Origin: Cladocopium goreaui
Lineage: Eukaryota > Sar > Dinophyceae > Suessiales > Symbiodiniaceae
DNA: 64,000 nucleotides
Direction: 5' to 3'
NCBI GenBank assembly: GCA_947184155.2
Contig: CAMXCT020000468.1
Coordinates: 1 to 64,000, forward strand
Shown: piece after piece, positions 1 to 13,212 of the stretch
Numbering within the stretch: the first letter of the stretch is position 1
Layout of the letters: each line of letters starts with the position of its first letter
Program-made: the position numbers and the translations under genes
The notes under the pieces: generated by a model
Seen by the model: only the letters and a program-made list of their open reading frames with translations
Told to the model about the DNA's origin: nothing
Database searches by the model: none

Positions 1-3000
1 CGTGTCTTCCCCACACTTGTCTCCCACACTTGTCCCTCCTCCCACTCTGGGTGCCTTGGGCCGCATGAGTTTACACTTGTCTCCCCCTTGTCTCCCACAC
101 TTGTCTCTCACTCTGGGTGCCTTGGGCCGCATGAGTTTACACTTGTCTCCCACTTGTCTCCCGCACTTTTCTCCCACTCTGGGTGCCTTGGGCCGCATGA
201 TTTCACACTTGTCTCCCACTTGTCTCCCACACTTGTCTCCCACTCTGGGTGCCTTGGGCCGCATGAGTTTTCACTTGTTTTCCACTTGTCTCCCACACTT
301 CTCTCCCACTCTGGGTGTCTTGGAGCGCCTGATTTTACACTTGTCTCCCACTTGTCTCCCACACTTGTCTTCCACACTTGTCGCCCACTCTGGGTTCCTT
401 GGGCCGCATGAGTTTACACTTGTCTCCCACTCGCCTCCCGCACGTGTCTCCCACTCTGGATGTCTTGGGGCGCATGAGTTTACACTTGTCTTCCACTTGT
501 CTTCCACACTTGTCTCCCACACTTGTCTCCCACACTTGTCTCCCACACTTGTCTCCCACTCTGGGTTCCTTGGGCCGCATGAGTTTACACTTGTCTCCCC
601 CTTGTCTCCCACTCTGGGTGCCTTGGGTTGCATGAGTTTACACATGTCTCCCCCTTGTCTCCCACGCTTGTCTCTCACTCTGGGTGCCTTGGGTCGCATG
701 AGTTTACACTTGTCTCCCACTTGTCCCCCACTTGTCCCCCACTTGTCTCCCACACTTGTCTCCCACACTTGTCTCCCACACTTGTCTCCCACTCTGGAGT
801 CCTGTGGCCGCATGAGTTTACACTTGTCTCCCACTTGTCTCCCACACTGGGTTCCTTGGGCCGCATGAGTTTACACTTGTCTCCCCCTTGTCTCCCACAC
901 TTGTCTCCCACTCTGGGTTCCTTGGGCCGCATGAGTTTACACTTGTCTCGCCCTTGTCTCCCACACTTGTCTCCCACTCTGGGTGCCATGGGCCGCATGA
1001 TTTTACACTTGTCTCCCACTTGTCCCTCACACTCGGGTGCCTTGGGCCGCATGAGTTTACACTTGTCTTCCACTTGTCTCCCACACTTGTCTCCCACTCT
1101 GGGTGCCTTGGAGTGCCTGATTTTACACTTGTCTCCCACTCGTCTCCCACTCGTCTCCCACACGTGTCTCCCACTCTGGATGTCTTGGGGCGCATGAGTT
1201 TACACTTGTCTCCCACTTGTCTCCCACACTTGTTTCCCACACTTGTCTCCCACTCTAGGTGCCTTGGGCCGCATGAGTTTACACTTGTTTCCCCCTTGTC
1301 TCCCACACTTGTCTCCCACACTTGTCTCCCACACTTGTCTCCCACACTTGTCTCCCACTCTGGGTTCCTTGGGCCGCATGAGTTTACACTTGTCTCCCAC
1401 TTGTCTCCCACACTTGTCTCCCCCTTGTCTCCCACTCTGGGTTCCTTGGGCCGCATGAGTTTACACTTGTCTCCCTCTCCCACTCTGGGTTCCTTGGGCC
1501 GCATGAGTTTACACTTTGTTTCCACTTGTGTCCCTTACTTGTCTCTCACTCTGGGTGTCTTGGAGCGCATGAGTTTACACTTGTCTCCCACACGTGTCTC
1601 CCACACTTGTCTCCCACTCTGGGTTCCTTGGGCCGCATGAGTTTACACTTGTCTCCCCCTTGTCTCCCACACTTGTCTCTCACTCTGGGTGCCTTGGGCC
1701 GCATGAGTTTACACTTGTCTCCCACTTGTCTCCCGCACTTTTCTCCCACTCTGGGTGCCTTGGGCCGCGTGATTTCACACTTGTCTCCCACTTGTCTCCC
1801 ACACTTGTCTCCCACTCTGGGTGCCTTGGGCCGCATGAGTTTTCACTTGTTTTCCACTTGTCTCCCACACTTCTCTCCCACTCTGGGTGTCTTGGAGCGC
1901 CTGATTTTACACTTGTCTCCCACTTGTCTCCCACACTTGTCTTCCACACTTGTCGCCCACTCTGGGTTCCTTGGGCCGCATGAGTTTACACTTGTCTTCC
2001 ACTCGCCTCCCGCACGTGTCTCCCACTCTGGATGTCTTGGGGCGCATGAGTTTACACTTGTCTTCCACTTGTCTTCCACACTTGTCTCCCACACTTGTCT
2101 CCCACACTTGTCTCCCACTCTGGGTTCCTTGGGCCGCATGAGTTTACACTTGTCTCCCCCTTGTCTCCCACTCTGGGTGCCTTGGGTTGCATGAGTTTAC
2201 ACATGTCTCCCCCTTGTCTCCCACGCTTGTCTCTCACTCTGGGTGCCTTGGGTCGCATGAGTTTACACTTGTCTCCCACTTGTCCCCCACTTGTCCCCCA
2301 CTTGTCTCCCACACTTGTCTCCCACACTTGTCTCCCACTCTGGAGTCCTGTGGCCGCATGAGTTTACACTTGTCTCCCCCTTGTCTCCCACACTTGTCTC
2401 CCTGGGCCGCATGAGTTTACACTTGTCTCCCCCTTGTCTCCCACACTTGTCTCCCACTCTGGGTTCCTTGGGCCGCATGAGTTTACACTTGTCTCGCCCT
2501 TGTCTCCCACACTTGTCTCCCACTCTGGGTGCCATGGGCCGCATGATTTTACACTTGTCTCCCACTTGTCCCTCACACTCGGGTGCCTTGGGCCGCATGA
2601 GTTTACACTTGTCTTCCACTTGTCTCCCACACTTGTCTCCCACTCTGGGTGCCTTGGAGTGCCTGATTTTACACTTGTCTCCCACTCGTCTCCCACACGT
2701 GTCTCCCACTCTGGATGTCTTGGGGCGCATGAGTTTACACTTGTCTCCCACTTGTCTCCCACACTTGTTTCCCACACTTGTCTCCCACTCTAGGTGCCTT
2801 GGGCCGCATGAGTTTACACTTGTTTCCCCCTTGTCTCCCACACTTGTCTCCCACACTTGTCTCCCACACTTGTCTCCCACACTTGTCTCCCACTCTGGGT
2901 TCCTTGGGCCGCATGAGTTTACACTTGTCTCCCTCTCCCACTCTGGGTTCCTTGGGCCGCATGAGTTTACACTTTGTTTCCACTTGTGTCCCTTACTTGT

Positions 3001-3810
3001 CTCTCACTCTGGGCGTCTTGGAGCGCATGAGTTTACACTTGTCTCCCACACGTGTCTCCCACACTTGTCTCCCACACTTGTCTCCCACTCTGGGTTCCTT
3101 GGGCCGCATGAGTTTACACTTGTCTCCCCCTTGTCTCCCACACTTGTCTCTCACTCTGGGTGCCTTGGGCCGCATGAGTTTACACTTGTCTCCCGCTTGT
3201 CCCCCACACTTGTCTCCCACACTTGTCTCCCACACTTGTCTCCCACACTTGTCTCCCACTCTGGGTTCCTTTGGCCGCATGAGTTTCACTTGTCTCCCCC
3301 TTGTCTCCCACACTTGTCTCTCACTCTGGGTGCCTTGGGCCGCATGAGTTTACACTTGTCTCCCACTTGTCTCCCGCACTTTTCTCCCACTCTGGGTGCC
3401 TTGGGCCGCATGATTTTACACTTGTCTCCCACTTGTCTCCCACACTTCTCTCCCACTCTGGGTGTCTTGGAGCGCCTGACTTTACACTTGTCTCCCACTT
3501 GTCTCCCACGCTTGTCTTCCACACTTGTCGCCCACTCTGGGTTCCTTGGGCCGCATGAGTTTACACTTGTCTCCCACTCGTCTCCCACACGTGTCTCCCA
3601 CTCTGGATGTCTTGGGGCGCATGGGTTTACACTTGTCTTCCACTTGTCTTCCACACTTGTCTCCCACACTTGTCTCTCACACTTGTCTCCCACACTTGTT
3701 TCCCACACTTGTCTCCCACTCTGGGTTCCTTGGGCCGCATGAGTTTACACTTGTCTCCCACACTTGTCTCCCACACTTGTCTCCCACACTTGTCTCCCAC
3801 TCTGGGTTCC
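1..3810. repeat. Satellite array, block 1
   Basis: This is a tandem array of units of roughly 60-80 bp built from CACTTGTCTCCCACTCTGGG followed by a TGCCTTGGGCCGCATGAG core and a variable number of short CTTGTCTCCCACA sub-units. A higher-order period is visible: the run GCACTTTTCTCCCA occurs at about 163, 1735 and 3376, so 1.57-1.64 kb super-units repeat. Open frames exist in several phases on both strands because the unit lacks stops. They have no ATG-anchored unique sequence, so I do not call them genes. Confidence 0.95.
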
Positions 3811-3933
3811 TTAGGGCGCCTGGGGCAGGGCGGGCAATAAATGCAGGGAAGGATGCCGAAATGATATCCTTCGCCGCAAACTAAAATATAATTGAGATTT
3901 TCTACATCTGTTTGGGGTCAACGCTGGTATAAT
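3811..3933. repeat. Array-end sequence, copy 1
   Basis: A non-satellite stretch directly after the array, starting at TTAGGGCGCCTGGGGCAGGG and ending at GGTATAAT. It recurs almost unchanged at 12346-12468 (offset 8535), again directly after a satellite block. It contains AATAAA. The pairing shows that array plus tail moved or was duplicated as one unit. Confidence 0.9.
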
Positions 3934-4689
3934 GATATGTTATGACTTTTTTTTATCGCTGTATGATAGTGTTTTCAGGTTTCAGGCAATATAAATGTAG
4001 AGTTGAAAAGCCTCTGCGCTGGATGTCCCTGCAAAATGCATATGTTTATCAGCCAGACCTTTTATAACTTACATTTTCTTTTCCCCCATGGCGCCTAAAG
4101 GTGGGTATATGTCGTGTACATGGTGGAAATCATAGTTTTCTTTCAACACGCTGTGTATTTTGAATGTATTTTGAACATGATTTAGATATGATTTAGGTAT
4201 GATTTAGATATGATGCAGGGGAGGTTTCCAAAAGCCTGCAAAAACACATGCAGACTGTGACCTTCTGGTATGCCTTTACCAAATCTAGCAAGCAAATGCA
4301 AAATTTGGGGGGGAGGTGCTAAAAATGTAAGTTACCACGTCCCACATCGAAAGTTACATGTTTAACCCCCCTCCCCCTAGTTTTTTAGGGCCAAAAAAAA
4401 TGTAACTTACAATTTCCCAGACCCCACCCACTTATTGTAAGTTACATTTTTTCTGCCCTATCTACCTATCTACCTATCTACCTATCGATCTATCTACCTA
4501 TCTATCATCTATCTATCTATCCATCCATCTATCTATCTATCCATCCATCTATCTCTCTCTCTCTCTCTCTCTGCCTGTCTGTCTATCTATCTACCTGTCT
4601 ATCTGCAAGCTTGAAAACCAAGCTATTATGCAAGTTTCTTCATTTTTCAAAGTTGACAACATCAAAAACGAAGCAATTCTGCGAGACTT
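3934..4689. other. Spacer between satellite blocks
   Basis: No gene seen. The stretch holds scattered copies of GTAAGTTACATTTT and its complement around 4325-4450, short homopolymers, and a tetranucleotide microsatellite at 4458-4604. It interrupts the satellite, which resumes near 4690. Confidence 0.7.
4458..4604. repeat. TATC/TCTA/TC microsatellite
   Basis: Imperfect tandem CTAT, CTAC, CCAT and CT repeats by direct reading. Simple-sequence DNA with no coding content. Confidence 0.9.
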
Positions 4690-7600
4690 CTTGGGCCGCA
4701 TGAGTTTACACTTGTTCCCCAAACAGGCTTACCTGTATGGGGTTCTTACTCCTTTCAAAGGGTTGCATCCCTGGGCCGCATGATTTTGCCTCTGTCTCCA
4801 GGCTTGCATCCCACTCTGGGTGCCTTGGGCCGCATGAGTTTACACTTGTACTTGTCTCCCCCTTGTCTCCCACTCTGCGTGCCTTGGGCCGCATGGGTTT
4901 ACACTTGTCTCCCCCTTGTCTCCCACTCTGGGTTCCTTGGGCCGCAGGAGTTTAGACTTGTCTCCCCCTTGTCTGGGCCGCATGAGTATACACTTATCTC
5001 CCCTTGTCTCCCACTCTGGGTGCCTTGGGCCGCATGAGCTTACACTTGTCCCCCCCTTGTTTCCCACTTTGGGTGCCTTGTGCACTTGTCTCCCACTTGT
5101 CTCCCACTCTGGGTGCCTTGGGCCGCATGAGTTTACACTTGTCTCCCTCCTGTCTCCCACTCTGGGTGCCTTGGGCCGCATGAGTTTACACTTGCACTTG
5201 TCTTCCATTTGTCTCCCACACTTCTCTCTCACTCTGGGTGCCTTGGGCCGCATGAGTTTACACTTGTCTCCCTCCTGTCTCCCACACTTGTCTCTCACTC
5301 TGGGTGCCTTGGGCCGCATGAGTTTACACTTGTCTCCCTCTTGTCTCCCACTTGTCTCCCGCACTTGTCTCCCACTCTGGGTGCCTTGGGCCGCATGATT
5401 TTACACTTGTCTCCCACTTGTCCCTCACACTCGGGTGCCTTGGGCCGCATGAGTTTACACTTGTCTCCCCCTTGTCTCCCACTCTGGGTGCCTTGGGCCG
5501 CATGAGTTTACACTTGTCTCCCCCTTGTCTTTTACTCTCGGTGCCTTGGGCCGCATGAGTTTACACTTGTCTCCCCCTTATTTCCCACGCTGGGTGCCTT
5601 GTACACTTGTCTCCCCCTTGTCTCCCACTCTGGTTGCCTTGGGCCGCATGAGTTTACACTTGTCTTCCCCTTCTCTCCCACTCTGGGTGCCTTGGGCCGC
5701 ATGAGTTTACACTTGTCTCCCCCTTGTCTCCCACTCTGGGCCTTGGGCCGCATGAGCTTACACTTGTCTCCCCCTTGTCTCCCACTCTGGGTGCCTTGGG
5801 CCGCATGAGTTTACACTTGTCTCCCCCTTGTCTCCCACTCTTGTCTCCCTTCCACTCTGGGTGCCTTGGGCCGCATGAGTTTACACTTGGCTCCCCCTTG
5901 TCTCCCACTCTGGGTGCCTTGGGCCGCATGAGTTTACACTTAAACCCCCCTTGTCTCCCACTCTGGGTGCCTTGTACACTTGTCTCCGCCTTGTTTCCCA
6001 CTCTGGGTGCCTTGGGCCGCATGAGTTTACACTTGTCTTCCCCTTCTCTCCCACTCTGGGTGCCTTGGGCCGCATGAGTTTACACTTGTCTCCCCCTTGT
6101 CTCCCACTCTGGGTGCCTTGGACCGCATGAGTTTACACTTGTCTCCCCCTTGTCTCCCACTCTGGGCCTTGGGCCGCTTGAGTTTACACGTGTCCCCCAC
6201 ATGTCTCCCACACTTGTCTCCCACTCTTGTCTCCCACACTTAGTTTACACTTGTCTTTCCCTTGTCAGCCACTCTGGGTGCCTTGGGCCGTATGATTTTA
6301 CACTTGTCTCCCACTTGTCCCTCACACTTGGGTGCCTTGGGCCGCATGAGTTTACACTTGTTTTCCACTTGTCTCCCATACTTGTCTCCCACTCTGGGTT
6401 CCTTGGGCCGCATGAGTTTACACTTGTCTCCCCCTTGTCTCCCACTCTGGGTGCCTTGGGCCGCATGAGTTTACACTTGTGTCCCCCTTGTCTCCCACTC
6501 TGGGTGCCTCGGGCCGCATGAATTTACACTTGTCTCCCCCTTGTCTCCCACTCTGGGTGCCTTGGGCCGGATGAGTTTACACTTGTCTCCCACTTGTCTC
6601 CCACGCTTGTCTCCCACGCTTGTCTCCCACACTTGTCTCCCACTCTGGGTTCCTTGGGCCGCATGAGTTTACACGTTTCTCCCACACTTGTCTCCCACTC
6701 TGGGTGCCTTGGGCCGCATGGGTTTACACTTGTCTCCCCCTTGTCTCCCACTCTGGGTGCCTTGGGCCGCATGAGTTTACACTTGCCTCCCACATGTCCC
6801 CCACTTGTCGCCAACTTTTCTCACACACTTGTCTCCCACACTTGTCTCCCACTCTGGGTTCCTTGGGCGGCATGGGTTTACACTTGTCTCCCCTTTGTCT
6901 GCCCCTTGTCTCCCACACTTGTCTCCCAAACTTGTCTCCCACATTTGTCTCCCACACTTGTCTCCCACTCTGGGTTCCTTGGGCCGCCTGAGTTTACACT
7001 TGTCTCCCCCTTGTCTCCCATTTGTCTCCCACACTTGTCTCCCACACTTGTCTCCCAATCTGGGTTTCCTTGTGCCGCATGAGTTTACGCTTGTCTCCCC
7101 CTTGTCTCCCACTCTGGGTGCCTTGGGCCGCATGAGTTTACACTTGTCTCCCCCTTGTCTCCCACTCTGGGTACCTTGGGCCGCATGAGTTTACACTTGT
7201 CTCCCCCTTGTCTCCCACTCTGGGTTCCTTGGGCCGCATGAGTTTAGACTTGTCTCCCCCTTGTCTCCCAGACTTGTCTCTCACTCTGGGTGCCTTGGGC
7301 CGCATGAGTTTACACTTGTCTCCCGCTTGTCTCCCACACTTGTCTCCCACACTTGTCTCCCACTCTGGGTTCCTTTGGCCGCATGAGTTTACACTTGTCT
7401 CCCCCTTGTCTCCCACGCTTGTCTCTCACTCTGGGTGCCTTGGGTCGCATGAGTTTACACTTGTCTCCCACTTGTCCCCCACTTGTCTCCCACACTTGTC
7501 TCCCATACTTGTCCCCCACTCTGGAGTCCTTGGGCCACATGAGTTATCACTTGTCTCCCCCTTGTCTCCCACTCTGGGTGCCTTGGGCCGCATGAGTTTA

Positions 7601-10600
7601 CACTTGTCTCCCGCTTGTCTCCCACTCTGGGTTCCTTGGGCCGCATGAGTTTACACCTTTCTCCCACACTTGTCTCCCACTCTGGGTTCCTTGGGCCGCA
7701 TGAGTTTACACTTGTCTCGCCCTTGTCTCCCACACTTGTCTCCCACTCTGGGTGCCTTGGGCCGCATGATGTTACACTTGTCTCCGACTCGTCTCCCACA
7801 CTTGTCTCTCACTCTGGGTGCCTTGGGCCGCATGAGTTTACACTTGTCTCCCACTTGTCTCCCGCACTTGTCTCCCACTCTGTTGGCCTGGGCCGCATGA
7901 GTTTACACTTGTCTCCCAATTGTCCCTCACACTTGGGTGCCTTGGGCCGCATGAGTTTACACGTGTCCCCCACTTGTCTCCCATACTTGTTTCCCACTCT
8001 GGAGTCCTTGGGCCGCATGAGTTATCACTTGTCTCCCCCTTGTCTCCCACTCTGGGTGCCTTTGGCCGCATGAGTTTACACTTGTCTCCCACTTGTCTCC
8101 CACACTTGTCTCCCACACTTGTTTCCCACACTTGTCTCCCACTCTGGCTTCCTTGGGCCGCATGATTTTACACTTGTCTCCCACTTGTCTCCCGCACTTG
8201 TCTCCCACTCTGGGTGCCTTGGGCCGCATGAGTTTTCACTTGTTTTCCACTTGTCTCCCACACTTGTCTCCCACTCTGGGTGTCTTGGGCCGCATGAGTT
8301 TACACTTGTCTCCCACTTGTCTCCCACACTTGTCTTCCACACTTGTCTCCCACTCTGGGTTGGGCCGCATGGGTTTACACTTGTCTCCCACTCGTCTCCC
8401 ACACGTGTCTCCCACTCTGGATGTCTTGGGGCGCATGAGTTTACACTTGTCTTCCACTTGTCTTCCACACGTGTCTCCCACACTTGTCTCACACACTTGT
8501 CTCCCACACTTGTTTCCCACACTTGTCTCCCACTCTGGGTTCCTTGGGCCGCCTGAGTTTACACTTGTCTCCCGCTTGTCTCCCGCTTGTCTCCCACTTG
8601 TCTCCCACACTTGTCTCCCACACTTGTCTCCCACACTTGTCTCCCACTCTGGGTTCCTTGGGCCGCATGAGTTTACACCTTTCTCCCACACTTGTCTCCC
8701 ACTCTGGGTTCCTTGGGCCGCATGGGTTTACACTTGTCTCGACCTTGTCTCCCACACTTGTCTCCCACTCTGGGTGCCTTGGGCCGCATGATTTTACACT
8801 TGTCTCCCACTTGTCTCCCACACTTGTTTCCCACACTTGTCTCCCACTCTGGGTGCCTTGGGCCGCATGAGTTTACACTTGTTTCCCCCTTGTCTCCCAC
8901 ACTTGTCTCCCACACTTGTCTCCCACTCTGGGTGCCTTGGGCCGCATGAGTTTACCCTTTGTTTCCACTTGTGTCCCTTACTTGTCTCTCACTCTGGGTG
9001 TCTTGGAGCGCATGAGTTTACACTTGTCTCCCCCTTGTCTCCCACACTTGTCTCCCACACTTGTCTCCCACACTTGTCTCCCACTCTGGGTGCCTTGGGC
9101 CGCATGAGTTTACACTTGTCTCCCCCTTGTCTCCCACACTTGTCTCTCACTCTGGGTGCCTTGGGCCGCATGAGTTTACACTTGTCTCCCACTTGTCTCC
9201 CGCACTTGTCTCCCACTCTGTTGGCCTGGGCCGCATGAGTTTACACTTGTCTCCCAATTGTCCCTCACACTTGGGTGCCTTGGGCCGCATGAGTTTACAT
9301 GTGTCCCGCACTTGTCTCCCATACTTGTCTCCCACTCTGGAGTCCTTGGGCCGCATGAATTATCACTTGTCTCCCCCTTGTCTCCCACTCTGGGTGCCTT
9401 TGGCCGCCCCAGACTTGTCTCCCACTCTGGGTGTCTTGGGCCGCATGAGTTTACACTTGTCTCCCACTTGTCTTCCACACTTGTCTCCCACTCTGGGTTC
9501 CTTGGGCCGCATGGGTTTACACTTGTCTCCCACTCGTCTCCCACACGTGTCTCCCACTCTGGATGTCTTGGGGCGCATGAGTTTACACTTGTCTTCCACA
9601 CGTGTCTCCCACACTTGTCTCTCACACTTGTCTCTCACACTTGTCTCCCACACTTGTTTCCCACACTTGTCTCCCACTCTGGGTTCCTTGGGCCGCCTGA
9701 GTTTACACTTGTCTCCCACTTGTCTCACACTTGTCTTCCACTTGTCTTCCACACTTGTCTCCCACACTTGTCTCTCACACTTGTTTCCCACACTTGTCTC
9801 CCGCACTTGTCTCCCACTCTGGGTGCCTTGGGCCACATGAGTTTTCACTTGTTTTCCACTTGTCTCCCACACTTGTCTCCCACTCTGGGTGCCTTTGGCC
9901 GCCCCAGACTTGTCTCCCACTCTGGGTGTCTTGGGCCGCATGAGTTTACACTTGTCTCCCACTTGTCTCCCACACTTGTCTTCCACACTTGTCTTCCACA
10001 CTTGTCTCCCACTCTGGGTTGGGCCGCATGGGTTTACACTTGTCTCCCACTCGTCTCCCACACGTGTCTCCCACTCTGGATGTCTTGGGGCGCATGAGTT
10101 TACACTTGTCTTCCACTTGTCTTCCACACGTGTCTCCCACACTTGTCTCTCACACTTGTCTCCCACACTTGTTTCCCACACTTGTCTCCCACTCTGGGTT
10201 CCTTGGGCCGCCTGAGTTTACACTTGTCTCCCGCTTGTCTCCCACTTGTCTCCCACACTTGTCTCCCACTCTGGGTTCCTTGGGCCGCATGAGTTTACAC
10301 CTTTCTCCCACACTTGTCTCCCATTCTGGGTTCCTTGGGCCGCATGAGTTTACACTTGTCTCGCCCTTGTCTCCCACACTTGTCTCCCACTCTGGGTGCC
10401 TTGGGCCGCATGATGTTACAGTTGTCTCCGACTCGTCTCCACACGTGGCTCCCACTCTGGATGTCTTGGGGCGCATGATTTTACACTTGTCTCCCACTTG
10501 TCTCCCACACTTGTTTCCCACACTTGTCTCCCACTCTGGGTGCCTTGGGCCGCATGAGTTTACACTTGTCTTCCACTTGTCTTCCACACGTGTCTCCCAC

Positions 10601-12345
10601 ACTTGTCTCCCACTCTGGGTTCCTTGGGCCGCATGAGTTTACACTTCTCTCCGTCTCCCACTCTGGGTGCCTTGGGCCGCATGAGTTTACCCTTTGTTTC
10701 CACTTGTGTCCCTTACTTGTCTCTCACTCTGGGTGTCTTGGAGCGCATGAGTTTACACTTGTCTCCCACTTGTCTCCCACACTTGTCTCCCACTCTGGGT
10801 TCCTTGGGCCGCATGAGTTTACACTTGTCTCCCCCTTGTCTCCCACACTTGTCTCTCACTCTGGGTGCCTTGGGCCGCATGAGTTTACACTTGTCTCCCA
10901 CTTGTCTCCCGCACTTGTCTCCCACTCTGTTGGCCTGGGCCGCATGAGTTTACACTTGTCTCCCACTTGTGCCTCACACTTGGGTGCCTTGGGCCGCATG
11001 AGTTTACATGTGTCCCCCACTTGTCTCCCATACTTGTCTCCCACTCTAGAGTCCTTGGGCCGCATGAGTTATCACTTGTCTCCCCCTTGTCTCCCACTCT
11101 GGGTGCCTTTGGCCGCATGAGTTTACACTTGTCTCCCACTTGTCTCCCACACTTGTCCCCACACTTGTTTCCCACACTTGTCTCCCACTCTGGGTTCCTT
11201 GGGCCGCATGATTTTACACTTGTCTCCCACTTGTCTCCCGCACTTGTCTCCCACTCTGGGTGCCTTGGGCCGCATGAGTTTTCACTTGTTTTCCACTTGT
11301 CTCCCACACTTGTCTCCCACTCTGGGTGTCTTGGGCCGCATGAGTTTACACTTGTCTCCCACTTGTCTCCCACACTTGTCTTCCACACTTGTCTCCCACT
11401 CTGGGTTCCTTGGGCCGCATGGGTTTACACTTGTCTCCCACTCGTCTCCCACACGTGTCTCCCACTCTGGATGTCTTGGGCCGCATGAGTTTACACTTGT
11501 CTTCCACTTGTCTTCCACACGTGTCTCCGACACTTGTCTCTCACGCTTGTCTCCCACACTTGTTTCCCACACTTGTCTCCCACTCTGGGTTCCTTGGGCC
11601 GCCTGAGTTTACACTTGTCTCCCACTTGTCTTCCACTTGTCTTCCACACTTGTCTCCCACACTTGTCTCTCACACTTGTTTCCCACACTTGTCTCCCGCA
11701 CTTGTCTCCCACTCTGGGTGCCTTGGGCCGCATGAGTTTTCAATTGTTTTCCACTTGTCTCCCACACTTGTCTCCCACTCTGGGTGTCTTGAGCCGCATG
11801 AGCTTACACTTGTCTCCCACTTGTCTCCCACACTTGTCTTCCACACTTGTCTCCCACTCTGGGTTGGGCCGCATGGGTTTACACTTGTCTCCCACTCGTC
11901 TCCCACACGTGTCTTCCACTCTGGATGTCTTGGGGCGCATGAGTTTACACTTGTCTTCCACTTGTCTTCCACACGTGTCTCCCACACTTGTCTCTCACAC
12001 TTGTCTCCCGCACTTGTTTCCCACACTTGTCTCCCACTCTGGGTTCCTTGGGCCGCCTGAGTTTACACTTGTCTCCCACTTGTCTTCCACTTTTCTCTCA
12101 CACTTGTCTCCCACACTTGTCTCTCACACTTGTTTCCCACACTTGTTTCCCACACTTGTCTCCAACTCTGGGTTCCTTGGGCCGCATGAGTTTACACTTG
12201 TCTCCCACTTGTCTCCCACTTGTCTCCCACACTTGTCTCCCACACTTGTCTCCCACTCTGGGTTCCTTGGGCCGCATGAGTTTACACTTGTCTCCCACTT
12301 GTCTCCCACACTTGTCTCCCACACATGTCTCCCACTCTGGGTTCC
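4690..12345. repeat. Satellite array, block 2
   Basis: Same unit family as block 1, restarting at CTTGGGCCGCATGAGTTTAC after a short unique interruption at 4720-4770. Units between about 4.8 and 6.5 kb are shorter and more regular. From about 8.1 kb to the end, 1.5-kb super-units recur (for example the CTGGATGTCTTGGG variants near 8418, 9558, 10074, 11466 and 11911). No stop-delimited unique coding sequence is present. Confidence 0.95.
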
Positions 12346-12468
12346 TTAGGAGGCCTGGGGCAGGGCGGGCAATAAATGCAGGGAAGGATGCCGAAATGAT
12401 ATCCTTTGCCGCAAACTAAAATATAATTGAGATTTTCTACATCTGTTTGGGGTCAACGCTGGTATAAT
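12346..12468. repeat. Array-end sequence, copy 2
   Basis: Near-identical to 3811-3933, differing by a few bases (AGGCC for GCGCC at its start, TTTGCC for TTCGCC inside). Downstream sequence diverges at once after GGTATAAT, which marks the breakpoint. Confidence 0.9.
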
Positions 12469-13212
12469 TATTTTTTGTGCACATTTACACGTCCAAAGGC
12501 GCTTAATTCAATTACAAATGTGTATGGATGAATTTTCTATCTGCAGGGTTGCAAAAATGTATGGACTAAGAATCTTAGACCAAGAACGCCAAACTTCCAT
12601 ACATATATGTTCTATCTGTAAGGTTGCCACTGTATATTTTTCATTGTGCCCTTCAAGGTCCAAAGCTGATGTAATGTAATGACCTCATGCAGAAAGTAAC
12701 GCAAAGCTAGTGAAGCGAAAAGCCTAGACATTGAAGACAAGAAAGTGCCAGGAAGGGACTATAGTTACAGCCACGGGCCATAGCCAATCAACAAGAAACA
12801 CTCAGTCCTTCAGTGCGTGAGCTTTGTAGACGAGATGAAACAAGCAAACTTGAGCCTCTGCGCTTCTGCAACAGGCTGCTGGGCAGGGAAAACACAATCA
12901 TGGTTGATTTTCTCTTTACAAAGCGGAGCAGTCAAAAAGGTTCAATCTCTTCACTTTATAGCCCTCTGCTCAACTCGTGTTCTGCCTGCAATTGGATACA
13001 GCTGCAGAGGCCTGTGCACCTACACTCTTTCTGATTTTTTTTGGCCGGCAGGGGCATTAAAAGTGAGCAAGTCTCAAGCCTGTCGCTCAATACCATCTCT
13101 TTTGGAATTGCTCCTGTAATACACCCACCTCGCATGTCATGACGGCCTCACATTATATAAAATCTTTGGCTTGATTAGACTTTGCCGGGGCGGGCTATTT
13201 TGGACCGCGTCC
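12469..13212. other. 3' flank of caspase-TPR gene copy 1
   Basis: Unique sequence between the satellite block and the stop codon of the minus-strand gene. Short open frames on the plus strand (12813-13119) overlap each other in different phases and show no family resemblance. I see no gene here. Confidence 0.5.

Noticed and set aside
1..12420. Dozens of long open frames on both strands (LSPTLVSHSG and WETSVGDK-type peptides)
   Set aside because: They are open in several phases at once because the satellite unit lacks stops; no unique sequence, no domain, and frames drift with every indel.
12813..13119. Two overlapping plus-strand frames
   Set aside because: Same DNA in two phases, no resemblance to known proteins.
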